From NCBI RefSeq assembly GCF_003351225.1, contig NZ_QQSY01000001.1:1524824-1588823 (forward strand): a stretch of 64,000 nt of DNA, written 5' to 3'. The stretch's first letter is position 1. The number at the start of each line of letters is the position of its first letter. Shown here in pieces: positions 51,075 to 59,690 of this stretch. The notes beneath the pieces are model-generated. The model did not search any database. It had not been told where the DNA came from and saw only the letters and a program-made list of their open reading frames with translations. Source of the DNA: Dyella solisilvae (GTDB lineage: Bacteria; Pseudomonadota; Gammaproteobacteria; Xanthomonadales; Rhodanobacteraceae). The translations under genes and the position numbers were made by a program.

Positions 51075-51557
51075 ATGGACATTGCGCTGTACCTGCTCGC
51101 CACCCTGCTGATCATCGGAGGCGTTGTCGGCAACATCGTGCCCGCGCTACCGGGCATCCCCATGATCTTCGGCGGCATCTGGCTGGCCGCCGCGGTGGAC
51201 CAGTACCGTCATGTGGGCGTGGTGTGGCTGGTGGTGATCGGCGCGCTGGCCGCCATGGGCATCATCGTCGACTTCGTCTCCGCCACCCTGGGCGCCAAGC
51301 GGGTGGGCGCCAGCCCGCGTGCGCTGACCGGCGCCGGCCTCGGCACCCTGGTGGGCATGTTCCTGGGTATTCCCGGCCTGCTGCTAGGCCCCTTCGTCGG
51401 AGCCCTGATCGGCGAACTGGCCTCGGGCACCAGCGTGCTTCGCTCGGCCCATGTGGGCGCCGCCACCTGGCTGGGACTGCTGTGCGGTGTCCTGGTGAAG
51501 CTGGTGCTGTCCTTCATGATGATCGGGCTGTTCGCCTTTGCCTGGCTGGTCGACTAG
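51075..51557 (+). CDS. DUF456 family membrane protein
   Basis: A 160-residue, mostly hydrophobic protein with four or five membrane segments and two glycine-rich repeats (IIGGVVGNIVPALPGIPMIFGG; GAGLGTLVGMFLGIPGLLLGPFVGALIGEL), the DUF456 pattern. Function unknown. The start at 51075 (MDIALYLLATLLII) is the family start. It lies 87 bases before the DUF885 peptidase. Confidence 0.85.
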   Translation: MDIALYLLATLLIIGGVVGNIVPALPGIPMIFGGIWLAAAVDQYRHVGVVWLVVIGALAAMGIIVDFVSATLGAKRVGASPRALTGAGLGTLVGMFLGIPGLLLGPFVGALIGELASGTSVLRSAHVGAATWLGLLCGVLVKLVLSFMMIGLFAFAWLVD

Positions 51558-51644
51558 ACCCTGCGCGGCCGCGACCTTCGGCACATGGCGCGGGCTCAGG
51601 CCAGCCCTTTAGGCTTGGGCGGCCACATCCACTCGGAAGCCGAC

Positions 51645-53423
51645 ATGTCCAAACGCCTTGCCCTTGCCCTGGCAGTCTCGCTCGCAGCCACCGGATCCGC
51701 GTACGCCGACACCAAGACCCCGACCTGGGTCGATCGCAGCAACACCGACGCCAAGGTGCTGCTCGATGTCCTGGCGCGCTTCAATCCCGAGTTCGCCTCG
51801 CAGATCGGCGTGCCGGGCTACGACGACAAGGTGATTGACCTCAAGCCGGACCTCGACGCACGTTTCCGGGCGGCGCTGGTCGACGCCAAGGGCAAGCTGG
51901 ACAAGATGCTGGCTGGCGAGAAGGACCCGAACGTCCGCCAGGACCTGCAGATCATGCTCAAGACCGTCAACGACCAGGTCGAAGGCATCGATCTCAACCA
52001 CAAATACATGCTGCCCTACCAGGACGTGGGACAGACCATCTTCCAGGGCGAGTTTGCGCTGCTGAAAGATGATGTCGACGCCAAGCGCCGACCGTCCGCG
52101 CTCAAGCGCCTGGAATGTTACGTCGGTAAGGCGCCGGGCTGCACGCCGATCGTCGAGCTGGCCAAGGCGCAGACCATGGAGCGCATCGGCGAGAAGGCGC
52201 TGATCGGCCCGTACAAGAACGAGGTCGAGCAGAAGCTCTCCAACACGCAGCGCTACGCGCAGGGCATTCGCCAGCTCTTCGCCAAGTACAAGCTCGACGA
52301 CGCGCAGGGCAAGGCCGCGCTCGATGCGATGGATAGCCAGCTGAAGGATTACGACACCTGGGTGCGCGCGACCATCGTGCCACGCGAGCGCATGGACTTC
52401 CGCCTGCCCGAGCCGCTGTATGCCTACAACCTCAAGCAGGTCGGCATCGACATCCCGCCGGAAGAGCTCATCAAGCAGGCCCAGCTGGAGTTCGTCGAGC
52501 TGCGCTCGGAGATGCAGGTGCTGGCGCCGGTGGTGGCGAAGGAAGAAGGCATCCAGTCCACCGATTACCGCGACGTGCTGAAGGCGCTCAAGCAGCAGCA
52601 GCTGGGCAAGGATGACGTGGTGCCGTGGTACCACGAGATCATCGGCAAGATCGAGGACACCATCCGCCGCGAGCACATCATCACGCTGCCGCAGCGCAAG
52701 ATGCAGATGCGCCTTGCCTCGGAAGCCGAAACCGCCGCTGTGCCGGCGCCGCACATGGATCCGCCGCCGCTCGTCAACAACCATGGCGAACAGGGCACCT
52801 TCGTGCTGACCATGGGCAACCCCAGCGGCAACAAGTCCGATTCCTACGACGACTTCACCTATAAGGCCGCCGCCTGGACGCTGACCGCGCATGAGGGTCG
52901 CCCGGGCCATGAGCTGCAGTTCGCGGCGATGGTCGAGCGCGGCGTATCGCTGGCGCGCAGCCTGTTCGCCTTCAACAGCGTCAACGTGGAAGGCTGGGCG
53001 CTGTATGCCGAGTCGGAAATGCTGCCGTACGAGCCGCCGTCCGGTCAGTTCGCGGCGCTGCAGGCCCGCCTGATGCGTGCCGCCCGTGCCTATCTGGATC
53101 CGATGCTCAACCTGGGCCTGATCAGCAAGGAGCGTGCGCACGACGTGCTGCGTAACGATGTGGGTCTGTCCGAGGCGTTGACCCAGGAGGAACTGGATCG
53201 CTACACGTTCAACAGTCCCGGCCAGGCCACGGCGTACTTCTACGGTTACATGCGCCTGCAGCAGACGCGCCTGAATGCCGAACTGGCGCTGGGCAAGGCC
53301 TTCAATCGCCAGGCCTTCAACGACTTCGTGATCGGCCAGGGCCTGCTTCCGCCCGAACAACTGGCCGAAGCCGTGCGTACCCAGTTCATCCCGTCGCAGC
53401 AGAAAACGCAGTCGACCAAGTAA
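51645..53423 (+). CDS. exported DUF885 metallopeptidase
   Basis: A 592-residue secreted protein. A signal peptide spans residues 1-21 (MSKRLALALAVSLAATGSAYA). The DUF885 body carries HEGRPGHELQ (His416, Glu417, His421, Glu422), a zinc-site variant HExxxGHE, and a downstream NVEGWALYAESEM that supplies the further acidic ligand. The family includes carboxypeptidase-like enzymes, but substrates are largely unknown. The start at 51645 is set by the signal peptide. Confidence 0.88.
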   Translation: MSKRLALALAVSLAATGSAYADTKTPTWVDRSNTDAKVLLDVLARFNPEFASQIGVPGYDDKVIDLKPDLDARFRAALVDAKGKLDKMLAGEKDPNVRQDLQIMLKTVNDQVEGIDLNHKYMLPYQDVGQTIFQGEFALLKDDVDAKRRPSALKRLECYVGKAPGCTPIVELAKAQTMERIGEKALIGPYKNEVEQKLSNTQRYAQGIRQLFAKYKLDDAQGKAALDAMDSQLKDYDTWVRATIVPRERMDFRLPEPLYAYNLKQVGIDIPPEELIKQAQLEFVELRSEMQVLAPVVAKEEGIQSTDYRDVLKALKQQQLGKDDVVPWYHEIIGKIEDTIRREHIITLPQRKMQMRLASEAETAAVPAPHMDPPPLVNNHGEQGTFVLTMGNPSGNKSDSYDDFTYKAAAWTLTAHEGRPGHELQFAAMVERGVSLARSLFAFNSVNVEGWALYAESEMLPYEPPSGQFAALQARLMRAARAYLDPMLNLGLISKERAHDVLRNDVGLSEALTQEELDRYTFNSPGQATAYFYGYMRLQQTRLNAELALGKAFNRQAFNDFVIGQGLLPPEQLAEAVRTQFIPSQQKTQSTK

Positions 53424-53440
53424 CCGGCGAGCGCGCCGTA

Positions 53441-53791
53441 CTAACGGGGCCGCGTCTTCGGGCGCGGCCTCTTCTTATGGGCGACGGCGGCGCTGGCGCT
53501 GCGTTCCAGCCACTCGGCGAACCGTGGCGTGTCCTGGCGAATCGACGGCGGCACGATGACGTAGCCGCGGCTGGGCGGCGCATCAGGACGATTGCGGAAA
53601 GGCGTGGCGCCCTCGTGGGTCAGCAGCAACTCCACGTCGGCGCTGGCGAGCTTGAGCGCCAGGCCCTGCGCCGATAGCCATGCACAGGGCTTCTCATCGA
53701 AGTAGGCCATCAAGCCGCCGAACATCGGGTGGAAGCGCAGATCGTGGGGACGCCCCAGATGTGTGGCGGCGTCCTCCAGGTCTCGTCGCAT
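53441..53791 (-). CDS. TfoX N-terminal-domain protein
   Basis: A 116-residue protein with the TfoX-N fold: RFHPMFGGLMAYFDEKPCAWLSAQGLALKL, GATPFRNRPDAPPSRGYVIVP and a basic Arg/Lys-rich tail (KKRPRPKTRPR). It lacks the C-terminal domain of E. coli TfoX/Sxy, so a role in competence is uncertain. The start at 53791 gives the family length. It lies 17 bases from the hemolysin III gene on the same strand. Confidence 0.8.
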   Translation of the reverse strand: MRRDLEDAATHLGRPHDLRFHPMFGGLMAYFDEKPCAWLSAQGLALKLASADVELLLTHEGATPFRNRPDAPPSRGYVIVPPSIRQDTPRFAEWLERSASAAVAHKKRPRPKTRPR

Positions 53792-53808
53792 CGCTGACAG
53801 CGCGGGGT

Positions 53809-54477
53809 TCACGCCGGCGCGCGGGGAATCACATAGAGCAGCACGGCGAGGAAGTGCAGCACGCTGCCCGCAAGCACGAAGAAGTGCCACACCGAGTGGT
53901 GGTAGGGCATCTTGCGCCAGAGGTAGAACGGCACGCCCAGCGTATAGGTGACGCCGCCGGCGATCAGCAGCGTCATGCCGCCAGCCTGCAGGTGTTCGGA
54001 CAGCGGCTTGAACGCGATCAGGCCGACCCAGCCCATGCCCACGTACATCAGCACCGCGAGTTTGCGGTACTGCTTGAGCAGGCCCAGCTCCAGCGCGCTG
54101 CCCATCAGCGCCATCGTCCAGATCGCCACGAACAGGCTCCAGCCCCATGCGCCCGACAAGGCGACCAGGGTGAACGGCGTATAGGTGCCGGCGATCAGCA
54201 GGAAAATCGCGATGTGGTCAAACGTGCGCAGCACCCGCTTGGCCAGCGGGCCGGAAACGGAGTGATAGAGCGTGGATGCCGTGTAGCAAAGGATCAGCGT
54301 GGCGCCGAACACCGCGCTGGCCACCACCGCCCGCACATCGCCATACAGCGCGGAGAACGCCACCAGCGTGGCCAGTCCGGCGATGCTGAGCAGGATGCCG
54401 ATGCCATGGATGACGCTGCTGGCAAGTTCATCGCCGAAGGCATAGCGCGGAAGGGCCGCACTGGAAGTGGCGGACAT
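53809..54477 (-). CDS. hemolysin III (TrhA/PAQR) family membrane protein
   Basis: A 222-residue, seven-helix membrane protein related to PAQR receptors. Conserved blocks are ELASSVIHGIGILLS, TASTLYHSV, RTFDHIAIFLLIAGTYTPF and the C-terminal MPYHHSVWHFFVLAGSVLHF, whose His and Asp residues form a zinc site. E. coli TrhA takes part in membrane-fluidity homeostasis, a plausible role here. The ATG at 54477 is chosen on family length; GGAATTCC-type sequence upstream gives a usable ribosome site. Confidence 0.9.
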   Translation of the reverse strand: MSATSSAALPRYAFGDELASSVIHGIGILLSIAGLATLVAFSALYGDVRAVVASAVFGATLILCYTASTLYHSVSGPLAKRVLRTFDHIAIFLLIAGTYTPFTLVALSGAWGWSLFVAIWTMALMGSALELGLLKQYRKLAVLMYVGMGWVGLIAFKPLSEHLQAGGMTLLIAGGVTYTLGVPFYLWRKMPYHHSVWHFFVLAGSVLHFLAVLLYVIPRAPA

Positions 54478-54621
54478 GGGGAATTCCTTATGGGACTTAA
54501 GCGTACGGCGGCGTACGGATTCCAGCACCTTAACCGCCCCGCCAACGAATGCAAGTGAACCGGTCAGATTTCAGGCCGCTCACCCTCTCCGGCCGCCGCC
54601 GGGGCGCTGTCACCGTCAGCC

Positions 54622-55056
54622 CTACTCGATGATGAAGGCGCCGAACGCGACACCGAGATCCCAGCCCTTGCCGGTGCCGCTGAGCGCAAGCGAGACATTG
54701 CCCTTGGTCATCACGCGGGCGCCGGCGGACTTGGACGCGCCGGCATGCACGCCCGCATCGGCATAGTGACCCTTGATCTCGCTGATGCTGGTGATCCCGG
54801 AGAACTTGCCGACGCCGTCGTCGATTTCGTTCTTGCCGAAGGTGAGGCCGCCGCCCTTGACGCGGATGTGCACGCCCATGCTCTGCCCGTTGCTGCAGTG
54901 GACGGTGCCGCTGCCGGTGGCCGTCTGGTAGAACACCGACCAGCCCGACAGGCTGAAATTCATCTTGCACTCGAGGTCACCGGCACGCGCCGGGGACGTG
55001 GCCGCAGTCCCGGCCAACACCAGCGCCGCCGCGCCCAGGTATTTCCATACCGCCAT
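54622..55056 (-). CDS. exported protein of unknown function (DUF992-like)
   Basis: A 144-residue protein. A signal peptide spans residues 1-25 (ends ATSPARA). A Gly- and Ser-rich beta domain with two cysteines (LECKMNF; VHCSNGQ), probably a disulfide, follows. The pattern of a Cys near the mature N-terminus and a Gly-rich C-terminus ending GWDLGVAFGAFIIE resembles DUF992-like exported proteins. Role unknown. Divergent from the universal stress protein. Confidence 0.68.
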   Translation of the reverse strand: MAVWKYLGAAALVLAGTAATSPARAGDLECKMNFSLSGWSVFYQTATGSGTVHCSNGQSMGVHIRVKGGGLTFGKNEIDDGVGKFSGITSISEIKGHYADAGVHAGASKSAGARVMTKGNVSLALSGTGKGWDLGVAFGAFIIE

Positions 55057-55367
55057 GTCCGCCTCCTGAGTCCACTTTCGCCATCACCTGGCGAGAACTT
55101 GATTCTGGCAACCGCGAACCGTCTGCCACGTGAATACCCCCTTCACCCCGGATGTACGCGGAGCCAAGCCAGTCGCTTAGAGAATGGGACACCCGGGCGT
55201 CCCCTCTCTCTCCCCCGACGTCCGGCCTTACCGCCCCGCCACCCTGTGCGGGGCTTTTTTTTGGGGCCGATCTTCCCAGCCCACGCCCCGTGCGGCAACG
55301 TGGGCTACACGCCGATCGGCGGCAGGTTCTAAGCTGGACGCGGACCAGGAATCAGGAGACCCGTGCG
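55057..55367. other. divergent intergenic region with an orphan terminator
   Basis: About 310 bases between the exported protein and usp. The plus strand holds a strong terminator at 55233-55262 and an upstream small hairpin (GGGAC/GTCCC, 55187-55203), with no open frame before it. This looks like the 3' end of a short non-coding RNA or an attenuator in the usp leader. A TTGATT at 55098-55103 could be a -35 element. Confidence 0.45.
55233..55262 (+). terminator. orphan intrinsic terminator upstream of usp
   Basis: Seven-base arms (55233-55239 and 55248-55254) with an 8-base loop, followed by eight T residues. It lies 105 bases before the usp start on the same strand, with no recognised gene upstream of it. 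Confidence 0.82.
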
Positions 55368-56195
55368 ATGACCACCATCGACCTGCTTTTGCATCTGGAC
55401 CATCTCGACCTGGCTGTCGCCGCGCCCCGCGCCGCATTGGGCCTCGCCCTGCGTCTAGGCGCGCGCCTTGATGCGCTTTACGTGGCGGACCTGCCAGCCA
55501 CCGCCTTCAGTCTTCCGGAAGCCGTGCCCGTGCAGCTGGAGGAAACCCAGCGCCGCGTCGCCGAGGCGCAGGCGCACGAGGGCGTCTGGCGACAAACGCT
55601 CGAGACGCATGGCCTCACCGGCGTCTGGCGGGTAAGCCAGGGCGACACGGTACAGACGGTGAGTCAGGCCGCGTCAGGCTACGACTTCGTGGTGATGGAG
55701 CGCAGCCAACAGCGCAGCGATGCGCCGGTGGGCTTCGGCTCGGTGTCGCGTAGCGTGTTCGCCAGCGGGCGGCCGGTGCTGGTGGTGCCCGACCTGGCGC
55801 CCGTGGCAAGCATCGGCGCCAAGGTGCTGGTGGCGTGGAACGGCAGCCGCGAATCCGCCTTGGCGTTGGCCGCGGCGGTGCCGATCCTGCAGAAAGCCGA
55901 GGAAGTCCACATACTCGATGGCAGCGAAATGAACGCCGACCTGTTGCCGGTGCTGCCCCCACCGGGCCTGGTCGACTGGCTGCAGCGCCACGGCATCCGC
56001 GCGCGCATCGACACCATCGATGCTGGCCCGAGCCATGCAGCGGGTCCCGCCGTGCTGGACGCCGCGCACGCGCAAGGCGCCGACATGATCGTGATGGGGG
56101 CCTGGAGCCGTTCGCGCCTGGCGCAGATGGTGCTCGGCGGCACTACCCGCCACCTGTTCATGCACGGTGACGTACCCATGCTGGTGGCGCACTGA
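55368..56195 (+). CDS. universal stress protein with two Usp halves
   Basis: A 275-residue cytosolic protein. Two UspA-like halves: an N-terminal one with weak motifs (DLLLHLDHLDLAVAAPRAAL; DFVVMERSQQRS) and a C-terminal one with AKVLVAWNGSRESALALAAA and the ATP-binding VMGAWSRSRLAQMVLGGTTRHL. AGGAG lies 9 bases before the ATG. An orphan terminator in the leader region could attenuate its expression. Confidence 0.88.
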   Translation: MTTIDLLLHLDHLDLAVAAPRAALGLALRLGARLDALYVADLPATAFSLPEAVPVQLEETQRRVAEAQAHEGVWRQTLETHGLTGVWRVSQGDTVQTVSQAASGYDFVVMERSQQRSDAPVGFGSVSRSVFASGRPVLVVPDLAPVASIGAKVLVAWNGSRESALALAAAVPILQKAEEVHILDGSEMNADLLPVLPPPGLVDWLQRHGIRARIDTIDAGPSHAAGPAVLDAAHAQGADMIVMGAWSRSRLAQMVLGGTTRHLFMHGDVPMLVAH

Positions 56196-56369
56196 AAAAA
56201 GCCGTTTCACCGAACCGCCGGCTACTCCGCCAAGAATAGCCTTCCATACGGCCACTTGCGCAAGCCTTTTTGACGATCATAGGCTGGACTCGCACCGGCT
56301 CGAACCCCACCGCGCCCCCCCGCGGCGCGCCGTGCGACAACCCAACATCGATACGTCAGGAGGTCGCCT

Positions 56370-57023
56370 ATGTCGTCCGCAAGCCTGGCCGTACCCCGTC
56401 ACGCCCATCCCGATGCAGCTCGCATCGCCGCGCTGAGCGGCGCCATCGCCATCAACCTGGTGGCCCTGGTCGCCGTGCTGCGCCCCATGGCCCCGCAATG
56501 GGTGGAACAAGTGCAGCAGCTGACCCAGACCCAGGTCCGCTGGATCACGCCGCCGCCGAAAGCGCCCGACCCGCCGGCGATCAAGATGGAAAAGATCGCG
56601 CCCCCTAAAACCGTGCCGCATACGCAGGTGGCGCCGCCCGTCACGCCTCCCGTGGTGACGCTCAACGATCAGGGCAGCATCGCGGCCCCTCCCGTCACGC
56701 CCACCGTCGAGCCCGCCGCAGAGCCAACCACAGGCGACGCGCCGATCGAGGCCACGCTGGCCTATCGCGCCGTGCCGCTCAGCTACCCGACACAGGCGTT
56801 GCGCACGCACATGCAGGGCACCGTGGTGCTGCGGGTGCTGGTTGACGAGCAAGGCGTGCCGCAGGAAGTGAACATTGAACAAAGCAGCGGCTATGCACTG
56901 CTCGATCGCAGCGCGCACGACCAGGTGCTGCGCGGCTGGAAGTTCCAGCCGGCGATGGTCAACGGACGTGCAGTGCGCGCGTGGGCGCGGGTGCCGGTGA
57001 CGTTCAATCTCAACCAGCTGTAA
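56370..57023 (+). CDS. energy transducer TonB
   Basis: A 217-residue TonB. One N-terminal membrane helix (IAALSGAIAINLVALVAVLRP) is followed by a Pro-rich periplasmic spacer (about residues 55-125, repeated PPVTPP) and a C-terminal TonB domain (AVPLSYPTQALRTHMQGTVVLRVLVD ... WKFQPAMVNGRAVRAWARVPVTF). No exbB or exbD is adjacent, so it probably works with a shared ExbBD. Several TonBs are usual in this group. Confidence 0.92.
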   Translation: MSSASLAVPRHAHPDAARIAALSGAIAINLVALVAVLRPMAPQWVEQVQQLTQTQVRWITPPPKAPDPPAIKMEKIAPPKTVPHTQVAPPVTPPVVTLNDQGSIAAPPVTPTVEPAAEPTTGDAPIEATLAYRAVPLSYPTQALRTHMQGTVVLRVLVDEQGVPQEVNIEQSSGYALLDRSAHDQVLRGWKFQPAMVNGRAVRAWARVPVTFNLNQL

Positions 57024-57047
57024 CCGCGCGGCGTCGAACGACCCCGC

Positions 57048-57088
57048 AAAAGGAAAGGCCCGGCCTGCGTTGACCGCCAGGTCGGGCC
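57048..57088 (-). terminator. terminator between convergent tonB and membrane gene
   Basis: Imperfect arms of about 12 bases (57057-57068 and 57077-57088) with a T-rich run on the minus strand (A-rich 57048-57055). It can also fold on the plus strand beyond tonB but lacks a T-run there. Confidence 0.65.
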
Positions 57089-57110
57089 ATTCCACGGCAA
57101 CTTTCTTCGA

Positions 57111-57398
57111 TCAGCGCACCGTCGCAGGCGCCGGCGCCGGGCGGTGTGCTGCGCGCGCGATCGCCCAGATCACCGCCACCAGCAGGATCACTGGCAAGGT
57201 CACCGGCAACAGCGCCAAGGCCACCACCGGCGCGATGATCAACAAGGCCACGCCACCGAACACCAGGCCAAGCACCGCGCCCACCAGATGGAACAGCCCC
57301 CCGATGAGCGCGAAGGTCAATTTGAACATGGTGCCGATCACCAACGCGGCGAGCCAAAAGCCCACCACCAGCATCAAGAGCACGCTCATTCCGATCAT
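57111..57398 (-). CDS. small hydrophobic membrane protein
   Basis: A 95-residue protein that is nearly all membrane segments (three helices rich in Val, Leu and Ala) with a short basic-Pro tail. The ATG at 57398 has a strong AAGGAGG ribosome site, so translation is likely. Function unknown. Convergent with tonB. Confidence 0.7.
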   Translation of the reverse strand: MIGMSVLLMLVVGFWLAALVIGTMFKLTFALIGGLFHLVGAVLGLVFGGVALLIIAPVVALALLPVTLPVILLVAVIWAIARAAHRPAPAPATVR

Positions 57399-57624
57399 GA
57401 CGTACCTCCTTGCGGTCTGCGTCTGGCGGCCATCGTGCAACGAACGTCATGCAGGCGGTCGATGCCACTTTCAAGGCCTCACGAACAGCATCGTGCGCTT
57501 TTGCGAGCAAGAGCGCATGTCGCGAAAGTCATGCCGATGATGCGCCGCGACAATGCAGACGGGTTACGGGACTTTAACGAAGCGCGTGCTCCACTGCGCG
57601 CCGGTTTCCGTTGAGTGGCATCGC

Positions 57625-58203
57625 ATGGCAAGACACATGCAACATCTCAAGGCGCTGCGTGACATTGCATACGGATATGGCGTGAGTGGACAGCCAGACC
57701 TCGCCGCGATGGCGAGGGACCTGGGACGCGAAGTTCATCGGCACCGTCACGCGCTGACGGACGACCTCGCCGATCTGCGCAGCCGCAACCAGGGCTTCGA
57801 GCACTGGCTGGTGGCCCGGCGTGGCAAACCGTCGATCAGCGTGCTGGTTACGGCGTGGCCCGCCAATCACACCACGCACATCCACAATCACGGCGGCCTG
57901 TGGGGCCTGGAGATTGCACTGCACGGCGCACTCGAAGTGCAGTCGTGGGATCACGACGGCATCGGCAACGATCTGCGGCTGGCGGGACGCAACTGGCTGG
58001 GCCCCGGCGACGCCAGCTGGTTCGATGAGGACGATCGCTACGCTCGCCGTTGCCGCAATCTGTCCCGCCACGAAACAGCGCTGACGCTTCACGTCTACGG
58101 TGGCGATCTGGCACAGTACCTCACATACGAAGAAGCCGGACTCGCCGGCCAATGGCTCGCCAAGCCGCAGCGCAGCGCCATCGCGGGCCGCCTGCACGCT
58201 TGA
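57625..58203 (+). CDS. cysteine-dioxygenase-like cupin
   Basis: A 192-residue cupin. HIHNHGG (metal ligands His87 and His89) and a third His in LTLHVYGGDL (156) give the three-His iron site of thiol dioxygenases. A Tyr positioned near the active site (VYGGDLAQYL) is also seen. It probably oxidises cysteine or another thiol to the sulfinate. The start at 57625 is preferred; an earlier ATG at 57553 has weak context. The flavoprotein downstream starts 37 bases later, so the two likely form a small operon. Confidence 0.8.
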   Translation: MARHMQHLKALRDIAYGYGVSGQPDLAAMARDLGREVHRHRHALTDDLADLRSRNQGFEHWLVARRGKPSISVLVTAWPANHTTHIHNHGGLWGLEIALHGALEVQSWDHDGIGNDLRLAGRNWLGPGDASWFDEDDRYARRCRNLSRHETALTLHVYGGDLAQYLTYEEAGLAGQWLAKPQRSAIAGRLHA

Positions 58204-58240
58204 GTCGCGTCTGACAATTCAGCTTTTTTAAGGGAGTGGC

Positions 58241-59608
58241 ATGTATCGAAGGGTCGCCATCATCGGCGGCGGCGCGGCTGCGGCAGCGCTGTTGAGCGAA
58301 CTGCTGGATCGTCAGGCGCCGCACTCGCTGCACGTGGACTGGTATACCGGCGGTGGCACGCCGGCGCGCGGTGTCGCCTACGGCACGCGTTCGGATCGTC
58401 ACCTGCTCAACGTGCGCGCCGCGTCGATGAGCATGTTCGCGGCCAAGCCGCGTGGTTTTCTCGATTTCGCCCAGCGCGGCGACCACACCATCGCCGGCAC
58501 GGATTTCCTGCCGCGTCGTCTGTATGGCGACTATCTGGAAGCCGAAGTGGCGAGTGCGCTCGAGCGCGCGCGTAGCGCCGGGCATGACGTGCGCGTGCTG
58601 CCGTTCGCGGTGGATGCGCTGGTGCCGGAGAACGATGGCGTCACCGTGATCCATGGCGAGGAGAACAGCCGCGTCGACGCGGCCGTGCTCGCGCTTGGCG
58701 CGCTGCCGCCACAACCACTCGCCGGCGTCAGCGAAGCGGCGCTGGAGAGCGGGTTGTACGTCACCGATCCGTGGCGTTTCCTCGCCTCGATCAAACCCGA
58801 TCCGAGCCCGCGCAAAGTCGTGCTCATCGGTCTCGGCCTTACCGCGGTCGACGTGCTGCTGGAACTGGCGGCGCTGTGGCCCAACGCGAGTTTCGAAGCG
58901 ATCTCGCGCCACGGCCTGCTGCCTGAGCCCCACCTGCCTGCCGCCTCGGCGCCGAGCGACGACGGCAGCGACCTCATCGCCGCCATGCACGACGCACCGG
59001 GCATTCGCAGCTGGTTCCGCCTGCTGCGCGAGGCGATGGCGCACAGCGAAGACTGGCGCACCGTGATCGACAGCCTGCGCCCGCATACACCATCACTGTG
59101 GGCGTTGCTGCCACCGATCGAGCGCTCGCGCTTTCTGCGTCACGCGCGCTGGGCGTGGGAGCGTGTGCGCCATCGCATGCCACCCCAGGTGATGACCTCG
59201 ATGCAGGCGCTGGAGCAGTCAGGCCGTCTGCATCGCCGGCGCGGACGATTGCAGGCGGTGGAGATGGAGGATGGCAAGCTGCATCTGACCCTTCGTCGTC
59301 CCCACGGCCATGGGTTTGAAACGCTGGACGCCGACCTGGTGATCCAGACTGTGGGACTCAATACCGACGTACTGCGCACGCGCCACCCGCTGGTGCGTCA
59401 GCTGGCCACCAACCAGCACGTGGCGCCCGATGCGCTCGGACTGGGTTGCATGGCCACGCCGGAAGGCCGCCTGCAGCACAACGGCGACACCTGGCCGCAC
59501 TTCTACGCCATCGGCACGCTGCTGCGTGGCGTGCTGTGGGAATCGACCGCGATGCCGGAAATCCGGCAGCAGGCGCGGCATCTGGCGGACCGGCTGCTGG
59601 AGGGGTAA
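58241..59608 (+). CDS. FAD/NAD(P)-binding oxidoreductase
   Basis: A 455-residue flavoprotein of the NAD_binding_9 type (PF13454). An N-terminal Rossmann loop VAIIGGGAAAAALLSEL is followed by the HLLNVRAASMSMFA block and a second dinucleotide-binding region (KVVLIGLGLTAVDVLLEL). The C-terminal part (DLVIQTVGLNTD ... FYAIGTLLRGVLWESTAMPEIRQQA) closes the FAD site. The AGGGAG ribosome site lies 6 bases upstream. It follows the cysteine-dioxygenase-like gene, hinting at a shared sulfur pathway. Confidence 0.82.
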   Translation: MYRRVAIIGGGAAAAALLSELLDRQAPHSLHVDWYTGGGTPARGVAYGTRSDRHLLNVRAASMSMFAAKPRGFLDFAQRGDHTIAGTDFLPRRLYGDYLEAEVASALERARSAGHDVRVLPFAVDALVPENDGVTVIHGEENSRVDAAVLALGALPPQPLAGVSEAALESGLYVTDPWRFLASIKPDPSPRKVVLIGLGLTAVDVLLELAALWPNASFEAISRHGLLPEPHLPAASAPSDDGSDLIAAMHDAPGIRSWFRLLREAMAHSEDWRTVIDSLRPHTPSLWALLPPIERSRFLRHARWAWERVRHRMPPQVMTSMQALEQSGRLHRRRGRLQAVEMEDGKLHLTLRRPHGHGFETLDADLVIQTVGLNTDVLRTRHPLVRQLATNQHVAPDALGLGCMATPEGRLQHNGDTWPHFYAIGTLLRGVLWESTAMPEIRQQARHLADRLLEG

Positions 59609-59690
59609 AGCAGAAGAAGTGAGTGAAGAGAAGTGAGGAGTGAGAGAGAGCCACTCCAACTTCCAACCCCTCACTTCTGCTTTTCGTCTT
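59609..59690. repeat. AG-rich repeat with inverted arms
   Basis: An AG-rich tract of GAAGTGAG-type units (59612-59645) is followed by CT-rich complements, with 10-base arms AGAAGTGAGG and CCTCACTTCT at its ends. It resembles low-complexity repeats in xanthomonad intergenic DNA and may act as a terminator between convergent genes. Confidence 0.6.
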
